A stretch of DNA of 64,000 bases from an uncultured Planctomycetota bacterium. GTDB lineage: Bacteria > Planctomycetota > UBA1135 > GCA-002686595. Where the stretch lies: contig CAIYPP010000141.1 of NCBI GenBank assembly GCA_903928115.1, forward strand, positions 41,798-105,797. Reading direction: 5' to 3'. The position numbers and the translations under genes are program-made. Below the pieces are notes generated by a model. That model saw nothing but the letters and a program-made list of their open reading frames with translations, searched no databases and was not told the DNA's origin. Positions 55,262-64,000 of this stretch are shown in pieces (the first letter of the stretch is position 1; the number at the start of each line of letters is the position of its first letter).

Positions 55262-55690
55262 GTGTACGACGCCCGAGAGCCCTTCGAGCACGAGGTCGAG
55301 GTCCGCTACGGCGAGACCGACCAGATGGGCGTCGTGTACCACGCCAACTACCTGCTCTACTTCGAGGAAGGCCGCACGCGACTGATGGCGCAGGTCGGGC
55401 TCTCTTACGCCGAGGTCGAGCGCCGCGGCTTCGCACTGGCGGTGCGCAAGGTCGCCCTGCGCTATCGCTCGCCGGCCCGCTACGGCGAGACACTCGTCGT
55501 GCGCACTTGGGTCGAGAAGCTCGGCGGCGCGAGCGTCACGTTCAGCTACGAGATCGTCCGGAAGGCCGACCGCGAGCGCGTGGCCGAAGGCTCGACGGAG
55601 CTCGCCTGCATCAACATCCGCAGCCCGGAGCGCGCGGTGTGCATGCTGCCCGCGGAGCTGCGCGCGAGCTTGGAGTCCCCGCGCCTCTAG
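55262..55690 (+). CDS. Hot-dog acyl-CoA thioesterase (YbgC/FadM family)
   Basis: 142 residues from GTG. VRYGETDQMGVVYHANYLLYFEEGR is the family signature with the catalytic Asp. It hydrolyses acyl-CoA or 4-hydroxybenzoyl-CoA-like thioesters in the cytosol. In proteobacteria the family is linked to tol-pal; not here. Divergent from the DUF6677-like gene. Confidence 0.92.
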   Translation: MYDAREPFEHEVEVRYGETDQMGVVYHANYLLYFEEGRTRLMAQVGLSYAEVERRGFALAVRKVALRYRSPARYGETLVVRTWVEKLGGASVTFSYEIVRKADRERVAEGSTELACINIRSPERAVCMLPAELRASLESPRL

Positions 55691-55696
55691 CGGGAT

Positions 55697-55924
55697 CTAG
55701 GCGCCACGGTCGTAGTCGTCGGCTTCCTCGCCGTCCAACTCCGACTCCACCAGCTGGTCGAGCGTCGTCGGAACGCTCTCGCGCGGGAGCAGCGAGGGCA
55801 GGGCGAAGAGCAGGCGATCCGCGCAGGAGGGGCAGGCTCGGCCGTCCGGCAGACGGTTGAAGCGGGTCAGGTCCCCAGTCGTCTGACCGCACTGGAAGCA
55901 GATCGGATGGTTTTCGCGGCGCAT
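55697..55924 (-). CDS. Small zinc-ribbon protein
   Basis: 75 residues from the ATG at 55924. CFQCG and CPSC, 20 residues apart (positions about 10 and 28), form a treble-clef or ribbon-type zinc site, followed by an acidic tail (LVESELDGEEADDYDRG). The frame is open further upstream but without domain support. Function unknown; convergent with the thioesterase gene. Confidence 0.6.
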   Translation of the reverse strand: MRRENHPICFQCGQTTGDLTRFNRLPDGRACPSCADRLLFALPSLLPRESVPTTLDQLVESELDGEEADDYDRGA

Positions 55925-56004
55925 GCGGAAAAGATCGACCGTCGGGACGCCTCTCCTTGAGGGCGCGGAGGCTGCTTCCCGTCTCGGAGGATGAACATAA
56001 AAGT

Positions 56005-56019
56005 CTGTTGAATAAACAG
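56005..56019. promoter_or_regulatory. AT-rich inverted repeat upstream of the ISC operon
   Basis: CTGTT-GAATA-AACAG, flanked by direct repeats GAACAT at 55993 and 56024, lies in the most AT-rich stretch of the window, between the divergent zinc-ribbon and rrf2 genes. It may be an operator for the Rrf2 regulator. It does not match the classical IscR sites. Confidence 0.4.
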
Positions 56020-56169
56020 TTACGAACATCCGCATCCGACCGCACCGAACCTCACGTTCGCGGAAGAATTTCGGCCCGCTCGACTGGTGCCCGCCGAACT
56101 TCCGACCTACACTTCTGCAAACCGCACTCAAAAGGTGCGGATTCAACTCAGCCCACGCCCCCGCTCCCG

Positions 56170-56628
56170 ATGCTCCAACTGACCAAGCGCACCGAATACG
56201 GCCTCTTGGCGCTCGTGCACCTCGCCGAGCGCGAGGGGGCCGTCGTCAGCGTGCGCGAGATCTGCGAGCGCTACCCGCTGCCGCGACGCACGGTGGCCGA
56301 GGTCTTGAAGGAGCTGCAGCACGCCGGGCTGGTCGACTCGACCCGCGGCTCGAACGGGGGCTACACGCTGGCGCGGACCCCGGAGCTCCTCACCCTCGGC
56401 GACGTCGTGAGCGCCCTCGAAGGCGCCCCGCCGCTCACCACCTGCGAGTCCCCCATCGTGCTCAAGGGCGGCGGCTGCGAAGTGCAGCCCATGTGCCCCA
56501 TCAAGAGCCCGATCCACCGCGTGCGCGAGCGCCTCTGGCAGATGCTGGAGCACACGACGCTGCGCTCCCTCGTCTCCAAGACCGCCCACGTGCCCCTCGG
56601 CGCCCCCGGCGCCGTCGAAAGCAACTGA
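56170..56628 (+). CDS. Rrf2/IscR-family transcriptional regulator
   Basis: 152 residues from the ATG starting [15 protein letters not shown]. Winged helix-turn-helix at about 5-65 ([32 protein letters not shown]). Cysteines in C-x10-C-x5-C at about 96, 107 and 113; IscR has C-x5-C-x5-C, so a cluster is plausible but the spacing differs. First gene of the ISC operon; it probably senses iron-sulfur status and represses the operon. The stop overlaps the iscS start by one base. Confidence 0.9.
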   Translation: MLQLTKRTEYGLLALVHLAEREGAVVSVREICERYPLPRRTVAEVLKELQHAGLVDSTRGSNGGYTLARTPELLTLGDVVSALEGAPPLTTCESPIVLKGGGCEVQPMCPIKSPIHRVRERLWQMLEHTTLRSLVSKTAHVPLGAPGAVESN

Positions 56629-57845
56629 TGAAGCTCCCGATCTACATGGACTACCAGGCCACGACGCCGTGCGATCCGCGCGTCGTCGAGGCCATGCTCC
56701 CCTACTTCACCCAGTCCTTCGGCAACGCCGCGAGCCGCAACCACCGCTATGGCTGGGAAGCCGAAGAGGCGGTCGAGAAGGCGCGCGAGCAGATCGCGGC
56801 GCTGATCGGCGCGAACCCCAAGGAGATCGTGTTCACCTCGGGCTCGACCGAGTCGATCAACCTCGCGCTCAAGGGCGCGGCGGAGATGTACGCCGAGAAG
56901 GGCAAGCACATCATCACCTGCCAAGCCGAGCACAAGGCCGTGCTCGACGTTTGCAAGCACCTCGAGCAGCAGGGCTTCTCGGTGACCTACCTGCAGCCCG
57001 ACAAGAGCGGGCGCGTGAGCGTCGAGGCCGTCGCGGCCGCGCTGCGCCCGGACACGATCCTCGTGGCGCTGATGTGGGCCAACAACGAGGTCGGCACGCT
57101 CAACCCGATCCGCGAGATCGGGGCGCTCTGCAAGGAGAAGGGCGTGCTGCTCTTCACGGACGCGACGCAGGCCGCGGGCAAGGTTCCGGTCGACGTCGAG
57201 GCCGACCACGTCGACATGCTCTGCATCTCGGGCCACAAGATCTACGGGCCCAAGGGCGTCGGCATCCTGTACGTGCGCCGCAAGAACCCGCGCGTGCGCC
57301 TCGTGGCGCAGATGGACGGCGGCGGCCATGAGCGCGGCATGCGCTCGGGCACGCTCAACGTGCCGTCGATCGTGGGCCTCGGCCGCGCCTGCGAGCTCGC
57401 GCGCCTCGAGATGCCCGAGGAGAGCGCCCGCACCGCCGCGCTGCGCGACCACCTCGAGAAGCGGCTCTTCACCGAGCTCGACTTCGTCTACCTGAACGGC
57501 AACCGCGAGCACCGCCTGCCCAACAACCTCAACGTCAGCTTCGCCTACGTCGAGGGCGAGAGCCTGATCATGGGTTTCAGCGACGTCGCCGTGTCCTCGG
57601 GCTCCGCCTGCACCTCGGCGAGCTTGGAGCCGAGCCACGTGCTGCGCTCGATGGCCGTGGGCGAAGACCTCGCGCACAGCTCGATCCGCTTCGGCATCGG
57701 GCGCTTCACCACGCGTGAAGAGGTCGACTTCGCCGCCACGCAGGTGATCACCGCCGTCAAGCGCCTGCGCGAGCTCTCGCCGCTCTACGAGATGGCGCTC
57801 GAAGGCATCGACCCCAAGACCGTCAACTGGCAGGCGCACCACTAG
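56628..57845 (+). CDS. iscS: Cysteine desulfurase IscS/NifS
   Basis: 405 residues. PLP-dependent: lysine in [12 protein letters not shown], and the catalytic cysteine loop [17 protein letters not shown] near 325, typical of group I desulfurases that donate persulfide to IscU. N-terminus [21 protein letters not shown] is canonical. TGATG overlap with rrf2. Confidence 0.97.
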   Translation: MKLPIYMDYQATTPCDPRVVEAMLPYFTQSFGNAASRNHRYGWEAEEAVEKAREQIAALIGANPKEIVFTSGSTESINLALKGAAEMYAEKGKHIITCQAEHKAVLDVCKHLEQQGFSVTYLQPDKSGRVSVEAVAAALRPDTILVALMWANNEVGTLNPIREIGALCKEKGVLLFTDATQAAGKVPVDVEADHVDMLCISGHKIYGPKGVGILYVRRKNPRVRLVAQMDGGGHERGMRSGTLNVPSIVGLGRACELARLEMPEESARTAALRDHLEKRLFTELDFVYLNGNREHRLPNNLNVSFAYVEGESLIMGFSDVAVSSGSACTSASLEPSHVLRSMAVGEDLAHSSIRFGIGRFTTREEVDFAATQVITAVKRLRELSPLYEMALEGIDPKTVNWQAHH

Positions 57846-57901
57846 TCGCCGCCGCGCACCTCTCACCCGCATCCGCCAACGACAGCAAGCAAGCGACAGC
57901 C

Positions 57902-58294
57902 ATGGCCTACAGCAAGAAAGTCCTCGATCACTACCAGAACCCGCGCAACGTCGGCTCGCTCGACAAGAGCGCGCCCACGGTCGGCACCGGCGTCGTCGGC
58001 GCCCCGGAGTGCGGCGACGTGATGAAGCTCCAGATCCAAGTCGAAGGCGACCGCATCGTCGATGCGAAGTTCAAGACCTTCGGCTGCGGCTCGGCCATCG
58101 CGAGCTCGTCGCTCGCCACCGAGTGGATCAAGGGCAAGACGCTCGACGAAGCGCTCGCGATCCAAAACACGCAGATCGTCGAGGAGCTCTCGCTCCCGCC
58201 GGTGAAGATCCACTGCAGCGTGCTCGCCGAAGACGCGATCAAGGCCGCGGTGAACGACTACAAGTCCAAGCAGGGCGGGGAGGCGGCCAAGTGA
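57902..58294 (+). CDS. iscU: Iron-sulfur scaffold IscU
   Basis: 130 residues. Cluster-binding cysteines C37, C62 and C105 with D39, and the LPPVK motif at 98-102 recognised by HscA. Assembles 2Fe-2S or 4Fe-4S clusters using sulfur from IscS. The stop overlaps the iscA start (GTGA). Confidence 0.97.
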   Translation: MAYSKKVLDHYQNPRNVGSLDKSAPTVGTGVVGAPECGDVMKLQIQVEGDRIVDAKFKTFGCGSAIASSSLATEWIKGKTLDEALAIQNTQIVEELSLPPVKIHCSVLAEDAIKAAVNDYKSKQGGEAAK

Positions 58295-58617
58295 TCTCGC
58301 TCACCGAACGCGCGACTCAGGAAGTGCGCCGCATCGTCTCGGAGCAGAAGCTCCCCGAAGCCACCGCGCTGCGCGTGGGCGTCAAGGGCGGCGGCTGCTC
58401 GGGCTTCTCGTACACGCTCGGCTTCGACGACCAAGTCTCCGAGACCGATCAGGTCTACGAGATCGAGGGCGTGCGCGTCGTGTGCGATCCCAAGAGCTTC
58501 CTGTACCTGAACGGCACGCAGATCGACTTCGAAGACAACCTGATGGGCCGCGGCTTCAAGTTCGGCAACCCCAACGCCGCCAAGTCCTGCGGCTGCGGCG
58601 AGTCGTTCTCGGTGTGA
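58291..58617 (+). CDS. iscA: A-type iron-sulfur carrier IscA
   Basis: 108 residues from GTG. GGGCSGFSY and CGCGESF supply the three conserved cysteines. Carries clusters from IscU to target proteins. The last base of its stop is the first base of the hscB ATG (TGATG). Confidence 0.95.
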   Translation: MISLTERATQEVRRIVSEQKLPEATALRVGVKGGGCSGFSYTLGFDDQVSETDQVYEIEGVRVVCDPKSFLYLNGTQIDFEDNLMGRGFKFGNPNAAKSCGCGESFSV

Positions 58618-59252
58618 TGAGCAGCGCCTGCCCGTCCTGCGGGGCCGAGCTGGAGACCCCGCTGGGCTGCGCGCGCTGCGGCGGCGTGTTCACGCCGGAG
58701 CCCGCGCCCTCGCCGTTCGAGGCGCTCGGGCTCGCGGTCGCGTTCGAGGTCGATCCGAAGGAGCTGCGTCGGCGGCTTTTGCGTGCGAGTCGCGTGGTGC
58801 ACCCCGACTACCACGGTTCGTCCACGCCCGAAGTGCGCGCACGCGCCGAGCGCGCCAGCGCACTGCTCAACGAGGCGCACGAACTGCTCGCGGACCCCGC
58901 ACGTCGCGCGGATTGGATCGTGCGCTCGCTCGGCGGTCCCACGGAGAGCGAGCAGCGCGAGATGCCGCGCGCGTTCCTGATGGAAGTGCTCGAGTGGAAC
59001 GAGGCGCTCGAAGCCGCGCGCGACGCCCAGCCGGGCTCGCCCGCGCGCGCCGCACTCGCGACGCTCGAAGCCGACCTGCGTTCGCAAAAGCTCGCCGTGC
59101 TCACCGCGCTCGCGCGCCTCTTCACGCCGCTGCCCGAGCGCGGCTCCAAGTCCCTCTCCGAGGCGCGCGCCCAGCTCAACGCGCTGCGCTACCTCGAAAC
59201 CACGCTCACCCAGATCGAGGCCCTGCGCCTCGAAGCCTCGTCCCCCAGCTGA
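58617..59252 (+). CDS. hscB: Co-chaperone HscB with N-terminal zinc finger
   Basis: 211 residues. N-terminal CPSCG and CARCG, 14 residues apart, form a likely zinc finger; then a J domain with HPD (RVVHPDYHG) and a C-terminal helical domain (about 120-200) that in HscB binds IscU. Zinc fingers are known in eukaryotic HSC20 but are unusual in the proteobacterial protein. HscA follows after 7 nt. Confidence 0.9.
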   Translation: MSSACPSCGAELETPLGCARCGGVFTPEPAPSPFEALGLAVAFEVDPKELRRRLLRASRVVHPDYHGSSTPEVRARAERASALLNEAHELLADPARRADWIVRSLGGPTESEQREMPRAFLMEVLEWNEALEAARDAQPGSPARAALATLEADLRSQKLAVLTALARLFTPLPERGSKSLSEARAQLNALRYLETTLTQIEALRLEASSPS

Positions 59253-59259
59253 CCGTCCC

Positions 59260-61134
<1,875 letters not shown>

Positions 61135-61150
61135 GCTCGAGTTCGCAGGG

Positions 61151-61156
61151 TAGACT
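61151..61156 (+). promoter_or_regulatory. Candidate -10 element TAGACT close to a start codon
   Basis: TAGACT ends 8 nt before the ATG of the small acidic protein, so a transcript from it would be nearly leaderless. Confidence 0.35.
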
Positions 61157-61164
61157 CGAACGCG

Positions 61165-61410
61165 ATGACCAAGCCCCGACCGAACGAGCGCAAAGACGAC
61201 GACCTGAGCGACGAAGACCTCAGCGAAGACGAGCTGCGCGAGCTCGAACTCTACTTGGACTCGATCGACGCGCAGACAGCGCTCGAATCCGACGCTCGCG
61301 CGAGCGACGCCTCGATCACGCCGCCCAAGAGCTTGCCCAAGGAACTGCCCGCGAGCCCGCAGCTCTGGATGACGCACTTCCTGCCGGGCTATCTCCCGCC
61401 GCCGCGCTGA
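61165..61410 (+). CDS. Small acidic protein of unknown function
   Basis: 81 residues, rich in Asp and Glu in the first half (DDDLSDEDLSEDELRELELYLD) and Pro-rich at the end. It occupies the place where fdx or iscX follows hscA in proteobacterial operons but resembles neither: no cysteines and no IscX motif. Either a short independent gene or the last gene of the ISC operon. Confidence 0.55.
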   Translation: MTKPRPNERKDDDLSDEDLSEDELRELELYLDSIDAQTALESDARASDASITPPKSLPKELPASPQLWMTHFLPGYLPPPR

Positions 61411-61435
61411 AGGCACGGCACGCAGAGCGCGAGCG

Positions 61436-62524
61436 TCAGGCGAGCGTCGGGTAGTCGGTGTAGCCGACGGGGCCGGGCGTGTAGAAGGTCGCGGGGTTGG
61501 GCGCGTTGAGCGCGGCGCCCGCGCGAATGCGCGCGGGAAGATCGGGGTTCGCGAGGAAGGCCGTGCCAAACGCAACCGCGTCGACTTGCCCCGCGGCGAT
61601 CGCCTGCGAGGCCTCGCTCGGCGTGTAGCCCATGTTGGCGACGACCGTTCCGCGGAAGTTCGCGCGGAACGCCGAGAGCACGTCGCCCTTCTGGCGGCGC
61701 AGGAAGTCGCCGCGCATCACGTGCAGGAACGCGAGCTCGCGCTTCGAGAGCTCCTTGGCGACGAAGGTCGAGAGCGCGATCGGATCCTCGTCCTGCATGT
61801 CGTTGTAGCTGTTGAGCGGCGAGAGGCGCACCGCCACGCGGCCCGGGCCCCACACGGCGCACGTGGCGTCGACGACTTCGAGCAGGAGCCGCGCGCGATG
61901 TTCGATCGAGCCACCGTAGGCATCGCTGCGCTGGTTCGAGCCGCTGCGCAGGAACTGGTCGAGCAGGTAGCCGTTCGCGCCGTGCAGCTCGACGCCGTCG
62001 AAGCCGGCCTCCTTGGCGCGCTCGGCCGCCGCGCGGAAGCCGGCGACGATGCCGGGAATCTCGCTCGTCGCGAGCTCGCGCGGCACTCCGTGCGCGACCT
62101 TGCCCTGCGGGGTCTGGACCTCGAAGCCGCGGATCGCGATCGCGCTCGGTGCGACCGGCGTGGCGCCCGCGTTGAAGACCGGGTGGCAGGTGCGACCGCC
62201 GTGCCACAGCTGCAGGAACATGCGCCCGCCGTTCGCGTGCACGGCCTGCGTGACGAGCTTCCAACCCGCCACCTGCTCCACGCTCCACACGCCGGGCTCG
62301 GCATAGAAAGACGAGTGGCCCTCCATGACCATGGTCGCCTCCGCCACGATCAGACCCGCACTCGCGCGCTGCGCGTAGTACTCGGCCATCAGCGCGTTCG
62401 GAACGTGCGTGGAGACGCCGTCCGCGACCGTGGCGCGGCAGCGCGTGAGCGGCGCCATGAACGCGCGGTTCTTGAGTTCGAGCGAGCCGATGCGAATCGG
62501 CGACAGGACGTCGAGTTGGTTCAT
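61436..62524 (-). CDS. Old yellow enzyme family flavoprotein (NemA-like ene reductase)
   Basis: 362 residues. FMN-binding TIM barrel: RAFMAPLTRCRA at the N-terminus, FLQLWHGGR, catalytic HGANGYLLDQFL (substrate-binding His and Asn), YGGSIEHRARLLLEV and VAFGTAFLANPDL at the C-terminus. Reduces activated alkenes, N-ethylmaleimide or nitro compounds with NAD(P)H. Convergent with the ISC operon. Confidence 0.95.
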   Translation of the reverse strand: MNQLDVLSPIRIGSLELKNRAFMAPLTRCRATVADGVSTHVPNALMAEYYAQRASAGLIVAEATMVMEGHSSFYAEPGVWSVEQVAGWKLVTQAVHANGGRMFLQLWHGGRTCHPVFNAGATPVAPSAIAIRGFEVQTPQGKVAHGVPRELATSEIPGIVAGFRAAAERAKEAGFDGVELHGANGYLLDQFLRSGSNQRSDAYGGSIEHRARLLLEVVDATCAVWGPGRVAVRLSPLNSYNDMQDEDPIALSTFVAKELSKRELAFLHVMRGDFLRRQKGDVLSAFRANFRGTVVANMGYTPSEASQAIAAGQVDAVAFGTAFLANPDLPARIRAGAALNAPNPATFYTPGPVGYTDYPTLA

Positions 62525-62635
62525 GGTGAGGTCCGCTCCGCGATGTCGAGGGGCGAAGAGGTTAGCGTCTTGCCCGAGTGAAGCGCAGAAGCTGCGCCGT
62601 GCCCAAGCGCCGAAATCGTCGTGCGGGCCGCGAAC

Positions 62636-63007
62636 TCAAGAACGCTCGTAGATCGCCGGCGAAAGCGAGCGCAAGCGCGCTTCCTCGTCGGGCGAGACGA
62701 ACACGATGTCGAGGTGCTGGCCCTGCTCGAACATGGCGTGGAAGAGCTTGCGCAGGGCGGTGTAGAGGGCGTCGGACTCGGTGCCGACGAGGCATAGCGC
62801 CATGTCGAGGGGCTGGCCTTCGCCGTAGCGCACGCGGGCGAGGTAGGCGCGCTCGACGTTTTCATGTTCGACGAGAAGGCGGCGCAGGGCGGCGATCAGG
62901 CGCTGCTCGCCGTCGCCGGAAGGGGCGGCGTGGAACTCCTGAATCGGGCCGAGGTCGAGCGTGCGGGGCTCGGGCTCGGCTCGCTTGCGTCGAAACCAGC
63001 CGAACAT
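62636..63007 (-). CDS. SseB C-terminal-domain-like protein
   Basis: 123 residues from the ATG starting MFGWFRRKR. After a basic N-terminus, about 25-120 resembles the SseB C-terminal fold (VERAYLARVRYGEGQPLDMALCLVGTESDALYTALRKLF). SseB-like domains have no known activity. It lies 11 nt after gpmA and is probably co-transcribed with it. Confidence 0.75.
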   Translation of the reverse strand: MFGWFRRKRAEPEPRTLDLGPIQEFHAAPSGDGEQRLIAALRRLLVEHENVERAYLARVRYGEGQPLDMALCLVGTESDALYTALRKLFHAMFEQGQHLDIVFVSPDEEARLRSLSPAIYERS

Positions 63008-63018
63008 GGTGCACGTTC

Positions 63019-63768
63019 CTAGTGCTTCGCCTTGCCTTGGCTCGCGACCGCGTGCTGCGCGGCGGCGATCTCGGCGTCGCTGGCAAGGTAGCGGCTCGAG
63101 GTGGGCTTCAGGTGGGCGTCGAGCTCGTACACGAGCGGGATGCCGGTCGGGATGTTGAGCGCGACGATCTTGTCGTCGGCGATTCCGTCGAGGTGCTTGA
63201 CCAGCGCGCGCAGGCTGTTGCCGTGCGCGGCGACGATCAGGCGCTCGCCCGCGCGCACGCGCGGCGCGAGCTCGCGCTCCCAGTAGGGCACGACGCGCGC
63301 GACGGTGTCCTTCAGCGACTCGGAGAGCGGCAGCTCGGACTTGGCGAGCTTCGCGTAGCGGCGATCGTTCGAGGGATTCGCGGCGTCGCCCGCGGCGTAG
63401 GGCGGCGGCGGGATGTCGTAGCTGCGGCGCCAGATGAGCACCTGCTCCTCGCCATGGCGGGCGGCGGTCTCGGCCTTGTCGAGGCCGGTGAGCGCACCGT
63501 AGTGGCGCTCGTTCAGGCGCCAGTCCTTGGTGACCGGCACCCACAGCTGATCCGTCTCGTCGAGCACGAGCTGCAGGGTCGAGATCGCGCGCTTGAGCAG
63601 CGAGGTGTAGGCCGCGTCGAACTGGAAGCCGGCCTCGCGCAGGCGCTTGCCGGCCTCGCGCGCCTCGCCGACGCCCTTCTCGGAGAGCGGCACGTCCTTC
63701 CAGCCGGTGAAGCGGTTCTCGCGGTTCCACTGGCTCTCGCCGTGGCGAATCAGGACGAGCTTGAACAT
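63019..63768 (-). CDS. gpmA: 2,3-bisphosphoglycerate-dependent phosphoglycerate mutase
   Basis: 249 residues from the ATG starting [15 protein letters not shown]. Catalytic H9 in [17 protein letters not shown] and [16 protein letters not shown] with the second His. Interconverts 3- and 2-phosphoglycerate in glycolysis. An upstream frame extension of 18 codons is not supported. Confidence 0.97.
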   Translation of the reverse strand: MFKLVLIRHGESQWNRENRFTGWKDVPLSEKGVGEAREAGKRLREAGFQFDAAYTSLLKRAISTLQLVLDETDQLWVPVTKDWRLNERHYGALTGLDKAETAARHGEEQVLIWRRSYDIPPPPYAAGDAANPSNDRRYAKLAKSELPLSESLKDTVARVVPYWERELAPRVRAGERLIVAAHGNSLRALVKHLDGIADDKIVALNIPTGIPLVYELDAHLKPTSSRYLASDAEIAAAQHAVASQGKAKH

Positions 63769-63773
63769 GGGAA

Positions 63774-64000
63774 CTAGCCTCCGATGTGGGGAGCGAGCGC
63801 CGCGCGGACGACCTCGGCGCACTCGCGCGCTTCGCGGCGCATGGCCTCGGCCGCGGCCTTGCGCGCGGCGACGTACTCGGCGTCCTTGAGCGACGCAGCA
63901 TTGATCGCGACGTTGGCGAGCGCTGACTCGAGGCCGGCGAGCGCCGCGTGAGCACCGCTGCCGCAGTCGCTGGCGAGGTTGGGGTTGATGGCACCCGCGG
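63774..64000 (-). CDS. C-terminal fragment of a cyclodeaminase/cyclohydrolase family protein
   Basis: 75 codons to a TAG, entering from the right edge. [19 protein letters not shown] and the following [11 protein letters not shown] match the C-terminal half of the formiminotransferase-cyclodeaminase/FchA domain, which acts on formimino- or methenyl-tetrahydrofolate. The N-terminal part is outside the window. The stop lies 5 nt before the gpmA start, so the two are probably co-transcribed. Confidence 0.85.
   Translation of the reverse strand, partial: AGAINPNLASDCGSGAHAALAGLESALANVAINAASLKDAEYVAARKAAAEAMRREARECAEVVRAALAPHIGG

Overview
The window reads as one contiguous piece of a GC-rich (roughly 70% by eye) bacterial chromosome, most likely a Planctomycetota lineage. 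This is inferred from large secreted FG-GAP/beta-propeller proteins that share a Cys-rich C-terminal domain, a membrane-anchored planctomycete-type cytochrome c, a tandem parvulin-like protein, and an mcsA-clpC neighbourhood without mcsB. I see no insertion sequence, integrase, phage gene, rRNA or CRISPR array. Two tRNA genes are present, both serine (UGA and GCU), both with an encoded CCA.

Layout. 1-8.5 kb: end of a zinc-ribbon protein, a bifunctional-nuclease-domain protein, a large ATPase with nine ~47-residue helical repeats, tRNA-Ser(UGA), and two overlapping dynamin-like GTPases. 8.7-17.1 kb: a giant secreted propeller protein with an AT-richer 3' half, a B12-binding radical SAM enzyme, a lipoprotein and an FG-GAP protein. 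17.2-33.3 kb: stress, redox and signalling block: cytochrome, Hsp20, a FixL/FixJ-like pair with apparent haem-PAS residues, two universal stress proteins, a di-haem peroxidase, a Pro/Arg-rich exported protein facing an OmpR-type two-component system, a CBS protein, and a MacA-MacB-like exporter with two permeases. 33.3-42.7 kb: envelope block on the minus strand: lipid A acyltransferase, cyanophycinase-like lipoprotein, SGNH hydrolase, GT-C glycosyltransferase, another FG-GAP protein and a YejM-like sulfatase-fold membrane protein.

42.8-49.2 kb: tRNA-Ser(GCU), PEGA lipoprotein, murD, a Clp-N-only protein, mcsA and clpC (ClpC has Lys-Ala instead of Lys-Thr in its second Walker A). 49.3-55.9 kb: SDR, tandem parvulin-like protein, HEAT protein, DUF309, dprA, two membrane proteins, a thioesterase and a small zinc protein. 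56.2-61.4 kb: an ISC iron-sulfur operon, rrf2-iscS-iscU-iscA-hscB-hscA, without ferredoxin. 61.4-64 kb: old yellow enzyme, SseB-like protein, gpmA and the end of a cyclodeaminase gene.

Genes are tightly packed and many start codons overlap the previous stop (ATGA, GTGA or TGATG), suggesting translational coupling within operons: the GTPase pair, the FixL/FixJ-like pair, the Usp pair, the OmpR pair, the exporter, the envelope genes, murD/Clp-N and the ISC genes. GTG starts are common. Convergent gene ends often carry strong GC hairpins; two of these (12.6 kb and 17.2 kb) have a proper T-tract.
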